Origin: Opitutia bacterium | Lineage (GTDB): Bacteria; Verrucomicrobiota; Verrucomicrobiia; Opitutales; Opitutaceae | Direction: 5' to 3' | Length of the DNA: 64,000 nucleotides | Assembly: GCA_947475065.1 (NCBI GenBank) | Contig: CANJLB010000002.1 | Location: 62,001 to 126,000 of the forward strand | Shown here: positions 9,824 to 18,400 of the stretch, piece after piece | Layout: each line of letters begins with the position of its first letter | Numbering within the stretch: the stretch's first letter is position 1 | Translations under genes and position numbers: made by a program | Notes under the pieces: generated by a model | What the model saw: the letters and a program-made list of their open reading frames with translations, nothing else | Told to the model about the DNA's origin: nothing | Databases searched by the model: none

Positions 9824-10414
9824 GACGAACCTTGGTGGGGGGGATTTTGAACCGGAATAGAGTCGGTTAACCAACTATTCATTAATGCACCTATTTAATT
9901 CTTCACCGTCAAACTCAATTTCGCAAAAACGAGCCCAACAATGGCTCAGCCAAGCATGAATGGGAACGGCATCTTTGGTTGACCAAACGCCGCTTCTCGG
10001 TACCGGTGCTTGAGAAGCAATCTTACGAAACCGGTCAGCCCGTATTTTGGCACCAACGCCTATAGATTTCCAGACTTTTCCTGTCACCGGCCGCCAATGC
10101 AGGTAATACGGGCATCTGCAACACAGCAGAAACGGCCTAACTTACGGATCTGCTGAATTTTGTAATCCAGAGCCGTCGAAAGCCGGATGAACGTCTGTGT
10201 GGGAACGTGCTGAAACGCTGGCCGCCCATGAATTTCAATGATTGAAGATATTGTATCTTGTTATATGTAATTGTTATATGTATTTATATATAGTTTCAAA
10301 GGATATACGCAACGTGGGCAGGAAGTCCATGCGCCAATTAGTCTGAAATTCAGCAGATATTGGGATGACACATTGGCCCCAAATCCGAACGGTGCGGGCT
10401 CGATAGCTCCACGC
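9824..10414. other. AT-rich intergenic region, no supported gene
   Basis: About 590 bases between the DUF1552 start and the end of the exported protein gene, visibly richer in A and T than anything else in the window. A 70-codon minus-strand frame (9875-10087) has no recognisable family features, so I do not call it a gene. The stretch 10240-10310 is especially AT-rich and holds a tandem 13-bp repeat. Near 9862-9872 a GGTTAACC palindrome lies upstream of the DUF1552 start and could be part of its promoter. A horizontally acquired remnant or a promoter region are both possible. Confidence 0.5.
10258..10283. repeat. Tandem 13-bp AT-rich direct repeat
   Basis: Two adjacent copies of TTGTTATATGTAA, the second ending in T, at 10258-10270 and 10271-10283, followed by further TATA-rich sequence. 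It is the most AT-rich spot in the window. It could be a binding site pair or a by-product of slippage; nothing nearby decides this. Confidence 0.7.
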
Positions 10415-11503
10415 TCACCGCGCGCCAGGACCGAAACGCTCGCTGCGGGTGTCTTGGTCGAGAAACAACCCCTGCCCCACCGCCTCAAACGCCTCCCACG
10501 CTGCATCCGGCACCCGCATCGCCGCTCCCGTGCCGCGCGCGGCAGGCGCGGCCACCGTCTGCAAATAGGCCTGCCATGCCCGTTGAAACGCCTGCTGACC
10601 GGCCGGGGCCGCGCGTTCCGGTGCCACGAGCTGCAACCCGCCCGCCGCCGGGCGCGCACCACCCGCCGGATTCGCGATCCCGTTTGTCGCCGGAGGAAAT
10701 TTACCCACCGCGCGACGAAACTCCACCAGCGCCACGGCCAGCGCGACTGAGCGTAGATCGAGACCGTCCACGATTCGCTCATGCCATTTACGCTCCCACG
10801 TCACGGCCAGTGTGACCGATTCCCCGCGCCCCGGCCGCTCGTCGGTGAAAAATTTTCGGTGCGCACGCAGCGGTTCCGGGGCGTCATCCCGCGCGCCGGC
10901 CGCCCATGTCTGTTCCAACCCGGCCTGCGTGGCAACGGCGAACAACTCAGCGTCGGCCTCGGTGTTGAGGATCCGCCGCCGAGCTGCCGCATCGGCCAGT
11001 GGCTGCCGCAGCCGTGCGGCGAGCGGGAGGATTTGTTCCAGCGGGAAGGTCTCGTCGGCCGCCAGTCGGGCGACGCCGACGGCCGCGAGGTCGAGCGCGC
11101 GTTGCGCGAGGAGGGCGTTGCCATAGCCTTCGGTCGTCGCGCACCACTCGGCGAGCCCGCACAGCGTGGCTGCCGTGCGCCGCAGTTCCTCGCCCGGCGG
11201 CAAGGCGTGGATATTCGGTGCGAGCCCCGCCAGTTGACGAGCGAGGGTCCCGCCGAGATCGCGCGCGGCTTGTGCTGCCGAGCGCCGCGCAGGCGCGGCC
11301 AATTTTTCGGCCCGCCAGCGCGAGAGGATCGTCGGCGCCGACCAGCCGTTCATGCGGGCGGCCGTGAGAAAATGATCCGGCCCCTGCTCGGCCGCCGCGC
11401 GCATCGCCTTCGCGTCGGCGGAAAAAATAACCGCGTCCCGGCCTGTCGCGGAGACAGCGGCGCAAAGCAAAAGCAGGCACGGCCAGAGGCGTGGCACTTT
11501 CAT
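10415..11503 (-). CDS. Exported protein of unknown function
   Basis: I do not recognise the family. The 362-aa product starts with a good Sec signal peptide (MKVPRLWPCLLLLCAAVSATG) and is otherwise Ala/Arg-rich and mostly helical in appearance, with a central segment carrying RKFFTDERPGRGESVTLAVTWER and a following segment SVALAVALVEFRRAVGKFPPA. The latter pattern (helix, then KFPPATNGIANPAGG) is reminiscent of PVC exported proteins that follow substrate-like peptides, but that is only an impression. Codon use fits the neighbours, and the frame is uninterrupted with a clear start at 11503, so it is likely real. Monocistronic: AT-rich DNA downstream, a divergent export operon upstream. Confidence 0.75.
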   Translation of the reverse strand: MKVPRLWPCLLLLCAAVSATGRDAVIFSADAKAMRAAAEQGPDHFLTAARMNGWSAPTILSRWRAEKLAAPARRSAAQAARDLGGTLARQLAGLAPNIHALPPGEELRRTAATLCGLAEWCATTEGYGNALLAQRALDLAAVGVARLAADETFPLEQILPLAARLRQPLADAAARRRILNTEADAELFAVATQAGLEQTWAAGARDDAPEPLRAHRKFFTDERPGRGESVTLAVTWERKWHERIVDGLDLRSVALAVALVEFRRAVGKFPPATNGIANPAGGARPAAGGLQLVAPERAAPAGQQAFQRAWQAYLQTVAAPAARGTGAAMRVPDAAWEAFEAVGQGLFLDQDTRSERFGPGAR

Positions 11504-11803
11504 GCGGAGGTAAGGGGTGGTGGGGAGGCGACGCCGAAAGGATGCGCCGCACCACGATGAGCACCGGGCTACCTGGCCAAGTCAAAAAGAAAATTACACC
11601 CCATCGGCGCTCGGTTGTGTCAGGCTGCCTGCTGACGCCCAAGCCTCCTGCCAGCGAGGGGCAAATCGCACCATCATACCGTCTCTCCCTCCGGCCATGG
11701 CCACTTGGTGCCTTTGCGCTTAAATCAAGCTCCCGGCTGCGCCGGCCTGTTTTTGGCGTGCCTTTAAGGGAACTTCTTTGTCAGTGTGACGGTTTCACCA
11801 TCC
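11504..11803. other. Divergent intergenic region upstream of the export operon
   Basis: About 300 bases between the divergent starts of the exported protein (minus) and the periplasmic adaptor (plus). It should hold both promoters. I see no convincing -35/-10 pair, operator palindrome or small gene. GTG at 11786 is an alternative start of the adaptor gene. Confidence 0.5.
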
Positions 11804-13189
11804 ATGAGCCAATCTCCGCCTTCGCTTCCTGCCTTCGCTCCCGCGCCACGTAAACCAACCCGCGACCTGTTCTGGCCGGTCGCCGCCTGTACCCTCGCGG
11901 TGCTGATCGCCGGCGCCGCCGTCGGTTGCGCGAAGCTGATGCATGAAAAGCCTGTCGCCGTCACCACCGATCAGGCCATCATTAAGACCATCACGCAGTT
12001 TGTCGCTGCCACGGGCAAAATCCAGCCGGAGACCGAGGTGAAAATCGCGCCGGAGGTAAGCGGCGAGATTGTCGAGCTGCCCTACCGCGAAGGCGCACCG
12101 GTGAAAAAGGGCGAACTGCTCCTGCGCATCAAGCCCGACAACTACCAGTTTCAGGTGAACCAGGCCGAGGCGTCCGTCCTTTCGGCGCAGGCCTCGCTGA
12201 TTGACAGCGAGAGCCGCCTGACCAAGGCCGCAGCCGACTTCAAGCGCAACGAGGAGCTCTACACCAAACAGCTCATTGCCGAAACGGACTACACCGCCGC
12301 CAAGGTCGCCTACGAGGGGGCCAAGGCCGCCCGGGAAAACGCCGCCGCCAACATCACCCGCTCCAAGGGCTCGCTCCAGCAGGCGCAGGACCAGCTCGAA
12401 AAGACCGCGGTCTTCTCCCCCATTGACGGCACGATCAGCTTTCGGGCCAACGAGCTGGGCGAGCGCGTCGCCGGCACCGGCCAGTATGGCGGCGCGGACG
12501 TGATGCGCGTGGCCGACCTCTCCAAGATGGAGCTGCGCGTGAACATCAACGAAAACGACATCGTCAACGTGAAGCCCGGCGACAAGGCGCGCGTGAGCAT
12601 CGACGCGTTTCCCAAGCGCAAGTTTACCGCCAGCGTCCGGGAAATCGCCGCCGCGGCCAAGACCTCCGGCAGCGGCACGCAGGACGAGGTCACCAACTTT
12701 CTCGTCAAAATCAGCATCCTCGACAAGGACGCCGCCCTCAAGCCCGGCATGAGCGCGAGTGTCGAAATCGAGACGCAGACGGCCGCCAATGTCGTGGCCG
12801 TGCCACTCCAATCCGTAACCGTCCGCACCCGCGACACCGGGGCGCGCACCATCGAACAAGCTGCCGCCGATCGGGACAAGCTCGCGCAGCAGAACAAAGG
12901 TGAAGGAGCAGCCACCGCCGTGAGCATCAAGCAGCAAAAGGAGCAGGAGAAGGCCGACCGCGAGGCGTTCCAACGAGTGGTCTTCGTGCGCGACGGCGAC
13001 AAAGTGCGGCAGGTGCCGGTCGAGACCGGCATCCAGGACACCACGCACATCGAGATCAAGTCCGGCCTGAAGGCTGGCGAGGAAATCGTGAGCGGCAGCT
13101 ACGCCACCATCACGCGCACGCTGAAGGACGGCATGGCGATCACGCTCACGCCCGCCACCGGCACGGCTGGCGCGGCCGACAAAAAATAA
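11804..13189 (+). CDS. Periplasmic adaptor (HlyD/MacA-type) of an ABC efflux system
   Basis: Membrane fusion protein, 461 aa from ATG 11804 (GTG 11786 would add six residues). It would link an inner-membrane MacB-like permease to an outer-membrane channel. An N-terminal membrane anchor ([24 protein letters not shown]) precedes a barrel-sandwich/lipoyl half-motif ([31 protein letters not shown], given here by its ends V-K-I-A and L-L-R-I), a long alpha-helical hairpin (about 120-215), the second lipoyl half ([20 protein letters not shown]) and beta-barrel/membrane-proximal parts. Residues around 345-390 form a charged Gln/Lys/Glu-rich insert absent from typical MacA. Gene order adaptor-ATPase-permease-permease, with a short spacer (23 bp) to the ATPase, indicates one operon. 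Confidence 0.92.
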   Translation: MSQSPPSLPAFAPAPRKPTRDLFWPVAACTLAVLIAGAAVGCAKLMHEKPVAVTTDQAIIKTITQFVAATGKIQPETEVKIAPEVSGEIVELPYREGAPVKKGELLLRIKPDNYQFQVNQAEASVLSAQASLIDSESRLTKAAADFKRNEELYTKQLIAETDYTAAKVAYEGAKAARENAAANITRSKGSLQQAQDQLEKTAVFSPIDGTISFRANELGERVAGTGQYGGADVMRVADLSKMELRVNINENDIVNVKPGDKARVSIDAFPKRKFTASVREIAAAAKTSGSGTQDEVTNFLVKISILDKDAALKPGMSASVEIETQTAANVVAVPLQSVTVRTRDTGARTIEQAAADRDKLAQQNKGEGAATAVSIKQQKEQEKADREAFQRVVFVRDGDKVRQVPVETGIQDTTHIEIKSGLKAGEEIVSGSYATITRTLKDGMAITLTPATGTAGAADKK

Positions 13190-13212
13190 GTCGGCTGTTC
13201 TCCCGCGCCGCC

Positions 13213-13986
13213 ATGAGCCAGTCGCCCTCGCCCTTGCCCTCCACTGCTGCCGCCCCGCACGCGGTCCGCCCGCCCGGCGCGCTCGTGATTGAGATCGAGG
13301 GCGTGACCAAACTCTACCAAATGGGTGAGGAGACCATCCGCGCGCTTCGCGGGGTCTCCCTGAAAATCCGCCGCAACGAATACCTCGCCATCATGGGGCC
13401 GTCGGGCAGCGGCAAATCCACCTTGATGAACATGCTTGGCTGCCTCGACACCCCTACGTCCGGCCATTATGATTTTACCGGCAAGCATGTCGCCGAGATG
13501 GACGACGACGAGCTCGCCGGCATCCGCAACCGCGAGATTGGCTTCGTGTTCCAAACCTTCAACCTGCTGCCGCGCTCGACCGCGCTGCACAACGTCGAGC
13601 TGCCGCTCATCTATGCCGGCGTGGGCCGGGCCGAGCGCCTCTCCCGCGCCCGCGAGGCGCTGGAGCATGTCGGCCTCGGCGACCGGGTCCATCACCGGCC
13701 CAACGAACTCTCCGGCGGTCAGCGCCAGCGCGTCGCCATCGCGCGCGCCCTCGTCACCCGCCCCTCCATCATCTTGGCCGACGAGCCGACAGGCAACCTG
13801 GACTCCAAGACCGGGGTTGAGATCCTAGCGCTCTTTGAGCAGCTCTACGCGCAAGGCAACACGCTCATCGTCGTGACCCACGAGGAGGATGTCGCCCGCC
13901 ACGCCCGCCGCATCGTCCGTCTGCGCGACGGCCTGATCGAGTCGGATCAGACGATTGCGGAAAGTGGAACACGGAATGCGGATTGA
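13213..13986 (+). CDS. ABC transporter ATP-binding protein (MacB/LolD type)
   Basis: Nucleotide-binding subunit of the export system, 257 aa. All motifs are intact: Walker [11 protein letters not shown]-loop [10 protein letters not shown], signature [15 protein letters not shown], Walker [10 protein letters not shown] followed by NLDSKTG, and the switch His in VVTHEEDVA. It belongs to the MacB-ATPase/LolD/FtsE subgroup that works with FtsX-fold permeases, as found directly downstream. The last residues (ESGTRNAD) come from a heptad-repeat array that runs through the stop codon, so the natural C-terminus has probably been replaced. N-terminal residues 1-25 are Ser/Pro/Ala-rich. Confidence 0.95.
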   Translation: MSQSPSPLPSTAAAPHAVRPPGALVIEIEGVTKLYQMGEETIRALRGVSLKIRRNEYLAIMGPSGSGKSTLMNMLGCLDTPTSGHYDFTGKHVAEMDDDELAGIRNREIGFVFQTFNLLPRSTALHNVELPLIYAGVGRAERLSRAREALEHVGLGDRVHHRPNELSGGQRQRVAIARALVTRPSIILADEPTGNLDSKTGVEILALFEQLYAQGNTLIVVTHEEDVARHARRIVRLRDGLIESDQTIAESGTRNAD

Positions 13987-14061
13987 AACCCAGCAGCACC
14001 CGAAATCCACCACTCCGCTCCCGCCGTCCGCCCTTTCGCAATCCGAATTCCGCCTTCTCCC
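13957..14061. repeat. Convergent pair of heptad arrays without a gene
   Basis: Left array 13957-13984 reads in 7-nt words such as GCGGAAA, GTGGAAC and ACGGAAT; right array 14034-14061 reads in complementary words such as ATCCGAA and TTCCGCC. The two can pair (15 of 18 positions in the best stretch) across a spacer of about 50 bases. The left arm includes the end and stop of the ATPase gene; the right arm ends at the permease ATG (14062). Same plan as the arrays around the FHB genes but with no gene inside. Confidence 0.8.
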
Positions 14062-15540
14062 ATGTCTCGCCGCCAACTCTGGGCCGTTCTTTGGCGCACT
14101 GCGCTTGTCGCAGGGCTGCTGTCGCTCGTGCTCGGCCTCGGCCTGACTGTGGCATCGCGGATCGCCTCGGCTCCCGGCGTGGACCCGAAATACGCCTGGC
14201 TCGTCAAGTTCGCGCCGATGGGCAGCATTTATCTCATGGCGGGACCGGCCCTCCTCCTGCTTGCGCCCGTGTTCGGGCTGTTCGACTATGGCGCGCGCGC
14301 GTTCTGGGACGATCTGCGCGAATCCGTCCGCATCGCCGCTTCCCAGATCCGCGCTAACAAGGCCCGCTCCGCCCTCACCGCGCTTGGCGTCATCATCGGC
14401 ATCGTCGCTGTCACCCTCATGGGCACGGCCATCGCAGGCATTGACGCCGGCGTCGACCAGAGCTTCGCCGGCTTCGGCGACGACCAGCTCTACGTGAGCA
14501 AAAAACCGTGGAATGCGTGGAGCGATTGGGTCACCTACCGCAACCGCCGCCCCATCCAGATTACCTACGCCAACCAGATCAACGACTGGATCGCCGCCCA
14601 CCCTTCCAGCCCGCTCAAACTCGCGGTGCCAGCACCCAACACCTTTTCCAATGTCGTGCGGGGCGATCTCCGGGTAAATACTATCTGGCTCATGGGGGTC
14701 TCTGCCGACTACCCGCGCATGACGCGTTCCGACATGGCAGAGGGCCGTTTTTTCAACGAGATCGAGACCCAGGCCGCGCGCAACGTCGCCGTTGTGGGCT
14801 ACGACATTGCCGACGCACTGTTTCCCGCCGGCGGCGCGGTCGGGCAGAGCATCCGTGTCGGCGGGCGTATTTTCCAGATCGTGGGGGTCGCCTCGAAACA
14901 GGGCAGCTTTCTCGGCGCATGGAGCTGGGACTCACAGGTGGTCGTGCCCGTTACCGCCTTCCGCCGCTACTTCGCATGGAACAACGATGGCGAGGTGCGC
15001 GTGCAGGTGGATACGGCGCGTATGGCCGAGGCCCGCGATGAACTGCGCGGCCTCGTGCGCAATCTGCGCGGCCTAGATCCGGCGCAAAAGGATGATTTCG
15101 ACCTGAACGAGCAGGCGGCCTTACGGGCCGAGCTCGACCCGATTAAGAACGGCATCTTCCTCGGCGGCCTGGCCATCACCAGCCTCTCGCTCTTCGTCGG
15201 TGCCATCGGCATCATGAACATCACCTACGTGAGCGTGAAGGAGCGCACGAAAGAGATCGGCACGCGCAAGGCCCTCGGCGCGCGCCGCCGCACCATCCTG
15301 CTGCAGTTTCTCGTCGAGGCGGTGAGCATCTGCGTGGTCGGCGGGTTGGCCGGCCTGGTGCTGACCCGCGCGCTCACGGCGGCGGTCGCGGCGGCAGCGC
15401 CGGCGTTTCCGATCCTGTTTCCGCCGTGGCTGGTGGCGTTCGCGCTCGGCGCGGCGATGTTGACCGGCATCCTGAGCGGCTTCGCCCCGGCCTGGTCGGC
15501 CAGCAAACTCGATCCCGTGGAGGCGCTCAGATATGAGTAA
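14062..15540 (+). CDS. MacB-like ABC permease with extra N-terminal membrane pair
   Basis: FtsX/MacB-fold permease, 492 aa. Two additional hydrophobic segments (residues about 13-33 and 55-75) come before the usual MacB start, which begins at AASQIRANKARSALTALGVIIGI. A periplasmic domain of the MacB_PCD type follows (about 125-340), then three C-terminal membrane helices with the conserved VKERTKEIGTRKALGARRR coupling loop and the terminal WSASKLDPVEALRYE. The protein probably works with the ATPase upstream and the second permease downstream, possibly as a heterodimer. Its stop codon is directly followed by the left heptad array of the FHB element, so the operon was probably continuous with 15972 before insertion. 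Confidence 0.93.
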   Translation: MSRRQLWAVLWRTALVAGLLSLVLGLGLTVASRIASAPGVDPKYAWLVKFAPMGSIYLMAGPALLLLAPVFGLFDYGARAFWDDLRESVRIAASQIRANKARSALTALGVIIGIVAVTLMGTAIAGIDAGVDQSFAGFGDDQLYVSKKPWNAWSDWVTYRNRRPIQITYANQINDWIAAHPSSPLKLAVPAPNTFSNVVRGDLRVNTIWLMGVSADYPRMTRSDMAEGRFFNEIETQAARNVAVVGYDIADALFPAGGAVGQSIRVGGRIFQIVGVASKQGSFLGAWSWDSQVVVPVTAFRRYFAWNNDGEVRVQVDTARMAEARDELRGLVRNLRGLDPAQKDDFDLNEQAALRAELDPIKNGIFLGGLAITSLSLFVGAIGIMNITYVSVKERTKEIGTRKALGARRRTILLQFLVEAVSICVVGGLAGLVLTRALTAAVAAAAPAFPILFPPWLVAFALGAAMLTGILSGFAPAWSASKLDPVEALRYE

Positions 15541-15973
15541 TTTTGGAGTTTGGAATTTCGATTTTGGATTAACAACCCAGCCATGACTGAAACGGAGATG
15601 AAATTGCGGACAAAGCGTTTTGCGCTGCACCTGCTCCGGCTCACGGCGGCCATGCCGCGCACCATCGCGGCGGATGTGCTCCATCGTCAGGTCGTGCGCT
15701 CAGGCACGGCGGTCGCCTCCGGCTATCGCGCCGCTTGCCGCGCCAAGTCTAGCGCGGATTTCATCTACAAACTCAGCGTGGTCGAGGAAGAGGCCGACGA
15801 AACCGCCCTCTGGCTGGAACTGATCGCTGAGGACGGGATGCTGCCACAGGGTAAAGTCGCCGCGCTCCTCCAGGAGGCCGGTGAGATCACGGCCATGATG
15901 GTCAGCGCCCAAAAAACGGTGCGCGTTTCGCGACTGCCGCACAATCCAAAATCCAAACTCCAAAATCCAAAAT
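15541..15973. repeat. IVS-like element: FHB gene between inverted heptad arrays
   Basis: Left array 15541-15572 is made of 7-nt words (TTTTGGA, GTTTGGA, ATTTCGA) starting at the base after the permease stop. Right array 15943-15973 is built from AATCCAA and ACTCCAA. The reverse complement of the right arm matches the left arm at 27 of 30 positions without gaps. The right arm encodes the last residues of the FHB protein and ends in the ATG of the next permease. The arms would fold into a long stem with the FHB gene in the loop. Confidence 0.9.
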
Positions 15974-15975
15974 GA
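15583..15975 (+). CDS. Four-helix-bundle protein (23S rRNA IVS/S23 type)
   Basis: Small four-helix-bundle protein, 130 aa from ATG 15583, of the family first seen in intervening sequences of 23S rRNA (S23/IVP) and related in fold to the Avd accessory protein of diversity-generating retroelements. Diagnostic core: HRQVVRSGTAVASGYRAACR, then AKSSADFIYKLSVVEEEADE and TALWLELI. Biochemical role is unknown; related proteins bind nucleic acid. It sits between two permease genes of one ABC operon and is bounded by inverted heptad arrays. Its C-terminal tail (NPKSKLQNPK) is encoded by the right array, and its TGA overlaps the downstream ATG (ATGA), so it is translationally coupled to the next permease. 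It has no evident job in transport; insertion of a mobile element is the likely origin. Confidence 0.9.
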   Translation: MTETEMKLRTKRFALHLLRLTAAMPRTIAADVLHRQVVRSGTAVASGYRAACRAKSSADFIYKLSVVEEEADETALWLELIAEDGMLPQGKVAALLQEAGEITAMMVSAQKTVRVSRLPHNPKSKLQNPK

Positions 15976-17201
15976 GATTTTCAGAGATTCTCCGCCTGGC
16001 CTTCGCCGCGCTCGGGGCCAACAAGCTCCGCTCGGCCCTCACCATGCTCGGTATCTCTGTCGGCGTGTTCTCCGTCATCGGCGTGATGACGGTCATCAGC
16101 GGGCTGCGTGGGCAGATCGAGGTCGGCCTGAGCACGCTCGGCGCCAACACTTTTCAGTTCGAAAAAAATCCCCCGTTCGACCGCGGTAACGGCGACCGCT
16201 CGCGTACCGCCAACCGCCGCAACATTGATTACGCGCAGGCCACGCGGTTCAAGGAGTTGATGGGCGAAGGCGCCCCCGTCTGCTTGCAGATCGCGCGCAG
16301 CGGTCTCGCCGCCGCCTACCTCGACCGCAAGACCAATCCCGATATCGCCCTCGTGGGCTCCGACGAAAACTATCTGGCTAGTCTCGACTTCTCCCTCGCC
16401 CTCGGCCGCGATCTCAACGCGGGCGATGTGGACCTGGGCCGTCCGGTGTGCGTGCTCGGTGATCAGGTCGCCAAGGCGCTCTTCGCCGACGAGAGTCCGC
16501 TCGGGCAGGCCGTACGCGTGGGTGGCCAGAACTACACCGTCGTCGGGGTGATCGCGCCCAAGGGCGCGTCGTTCGGACAGAGCCGCGACAACTTCGTCCT
16601 TACGCCCATCACGCGCTGGCTGCAGATCTACAACCGCGCCAACCGCTCGATCAAAATCTCAGTGCAAGCACCCAACGCGATGGCACTGACCGCCGAGGCC
16701 GACCGTGCGGTCGGCCTGATGCGGCTGGTGCGCGGGCTGCAGCCGGAGGATGCGAATGACTTTGAGGTCACCTCCAACGACTCGCTCATCGCCGCCTTCG
16801 ACCAAGTCGCAGGTGTGATCGCTATCGCCGCATTTATTGTCAGTGCCATCGCGCTCGTCGCCTCGGGCGTAGGCGTGATGAACATCATGCTCGTCAGCGT
16901 GACCGAGCGCACGCGCGAGATCGGCATCCGTAAGAGCATTGGCGCGCGCCGCCGGAGCATCCTCACCCAATTTCTGCTCGAGGCCGTGGCGCTCTCGCTG
17001 CTCGGCGGGCTGGCTGGCGTGGCGGCGGGCATCATCGGCGGAAACCTGGTCGCCGCGGTGCTGAGCATCGCCGTGGTATTCCCGTGGGGCTGGGCGTTGG
17101 CCGGCCTGCTGGTGTGCGCCGTCATCGGCGTCACCTTCGGCCTCTACCCTGCCTGGAAAGCCGCCGGCCTCGACCCCATCGAGGCGTTACGCCACGAGTA
17201 A
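15972..17201 (+). CDS. MacB-like ABC permease (second copy)
   Basis: FtsX/MacB-fold permease, 409 aa, without the extra N-terminal membrane pair of the first permease. It starts MRFSEILRLAFAALGANKLR and continues SALTMLGISVGVFSVIGVMT (first membrane helix), followed by a periplasmic domain with conserved LGANTFQFEK and the C-terminal three-helix part with SVTERTREIGIRKSIGARRR. It ends in YPAWKAAGLDPIEALRHE, the usual MacB terminus. The product likely pairs with the first permease and the shared ATPase. Its ATG lies in the right heptad array and overlaps the FHB stop, so translation initiation now depends on that element. Confidence 0.93.
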   Translation: MRFSEILRLAFAALGANKLRSALTMLGISVGVFSVIGVMTVISGLRGQIEVGLSTLGANTFQFEKNPPFDRGNGDRSRTANRRNIDYAQATRFKELMGEGAPVCLQIARSGLAAAYLDRKTNPDIALVGSDENYLASLDFSLALGRDLNAGDVDLGRPVCVLGDQVAKALFADESPLGQAVRVGGQNYTVVGVIAPKGASFGQSRDNFVLTPITRWLQIYNRANRSIKISVQAPNAMALTAEADRAVGLMRLVRGLQPEDANDFEVTSNDSLIAAFDQVAGVIAIAAFIVSAIALVASGVGVMNIMLVSVTERTREIGIRKSIGARRRSILTQFLLEAVALSLLGGLAGVAAGIIGGNLVAAVLSIAVVFPWGWALAGLLVCAVIGVTFGLYPAWKAAGLDPIEALRHE

Positions 17202-17292
17202 TCCCCAGAAATATTCCGGCCAGGTGGTCGGACTTTCGGTCTTGGGCAGTGGGTAGTTGAGGTGGGACGATGCGCGTGGGAAGCTGGTGGAA

Positions 17293-17310
17293 GCACCGTG
17301 TTTTCGGTGC
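17293..17310. terminator. Hairpin between convergent permease and GH43 genes
   Basis: GCACCG and CGGTGC form a perfect six-base stem around a TGTTTT loop between the convergent ends of the ABC operon and the GH43 gene. No long T-run follows on either strand, so termination is a guess. Confidence 0.35.
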
Positions 17311-17327
17311 CGTGGCCACACTCACCC

Positions 17328-18284
17328 CTACTTTACCGGAAGGATGTTACCGGCCGCGTCGTAGAACAACTCCTTCACCTTCACGCAGCGGAGGTGGCTT
17401 TGTCCGCCCGAGAGCGAGGCGTCGTGGTGAAAGAGCCACCAGCGGCCTTGGAACTCGACGATGGAGTGGTGCGTCGTCCAGCCAATCACCGGCTCTAAGA
17501 AACGTCCGCGATAGGTGAACGGCCCGCGCGGACTTTGGCTGGTCGCATAGACGAGGTAGTGCGTGTCGCCCGTCGAGTAGGAGAGGTAGTAGGTGCCTTG
17601 GTATTGGTGCATCCAGGGCCCCTCGAAGTAGCGGCGATCGTGGTCACCCGCGAGCAACGGCTGGCCATGCTCGTCGAGAATTTGCAGCTCGGTTATGTCG
17701 CCCTTAAACGACTTTAAATCGTCGCTTAGCTCGGCGATGCGGGGGCCGAGTGCGGGCTCGTGCGGCGCGGGTTCGCGGCCGTTGGGGTCATAGACCCCGG
17801 TGCGCCAGCGTTGGAGTTGCCCGCCCCAAATGCCGCCCCATACAAGGAAAAAGCGGCCGTCGCCATTGGCGAGGCAACACGGGTCAATGCTGAAGCTGCC
17901 CTTAATCGGCTCCGGTTCTGCCTTAAACGGCCCGCCCGGCTGGTCGCTTGTCGCGACGCCAATGCGGAAAACGCCGGTCTTATCTTTCGCGGGAAAAAAC
18001 AAATAATAGCGGCCGTTTTTGACCGCGGCGTCGGGCGCCCAGAACTGTTTGTCCACCCATGGCACATCGGCGACAGTGAGGGCAACACCGTGGTCGGTAA
18101 CGGGGCCACCGATCCGGTCGAGCGACAGCACATGGTAGTCCACCATGTCATAATGCGAGCCAAGGTCGTCGGCGGGCACGCCACTGTCGCGGTCGTGGGA
18201 GGGGTAGATGTAAATTCGATCCTGAAAGACATGGGCGGACGGATCGGCCGTGTAGAGGTGGGTAACGAGGGGTTGATCGGACAT
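17328..18284 (-). CDS. GH43 family glycoside hydrolase
   Basis: Five-bladed beta-propeller glycosidase of family 43, 318 aa, acting on arabinose- or xylose-containing side chains. Expected catalytic residues are visible: general base Asp in TADPSAHVFQDRIYIYPSHD, the pKa-modulating Asp in SFSIDPCCLANGDG and the general acid Glu in RRYFEGPWMHQY. Start at 18284 (MSDQPLVTHLY) puts the first blade at the very N-terminus; no signal peptide is present, so the enzyme probably acts in the cytoplasm on imported oligosaccharides. The gene is divergent from ugd across 116 bases. Fits functionally with the xylan cluster at 1-5271, although 12 kb apart. Exact substrate cannot be read from the sequence. Confidence 0.92.
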   Translation of the reverse strand: MSDQPLVTHLYTADPSAHVFQDRIYIYPSHDRDSGVPADDLGSHYDMVDYHVLSLDRIGGPVTDHGVALTVADVPWVDKQFWAPDAAVKNGRYYLFFPAKDKTGVFRIGVATSDQPGGPFKAEPEPIKGSFSIDPCCLANGDGRFFLVWGGIWGGQLQRWRTGVYDPNGREPAPHEPALGPRIAELSDDLKSFKGDITELQILDEHGQPLLAGDHDRRYFEGPWMHQYQGTYYLSYSTGDTHYLVYATSQSPRGPFTYRGRFLEPVIGWTTHHSIVEFQGRWWLFHHDASLSGGQSHLRCVKVKELFYDAAGNILPVK

Positions 18285-18400
18285 AGGAGCGAACTTTCCC
18301 GATCGGCGTAGCGGAAGGCCAGCCGATTTTGTGCGGGCGGCGACGTGTAATTCGGCTTGGCCTCGCGCAGGCAGACAATCACCATCATCTCCCACTCCCT

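Noticed and set aside
9875-10087. 70-codon minus-strand frame upstream of the DUF1552 gene
   Set aside because: No recognisable family, AT-rich non-coding look, and it covers the likely promoter of the DUF1552 gene.
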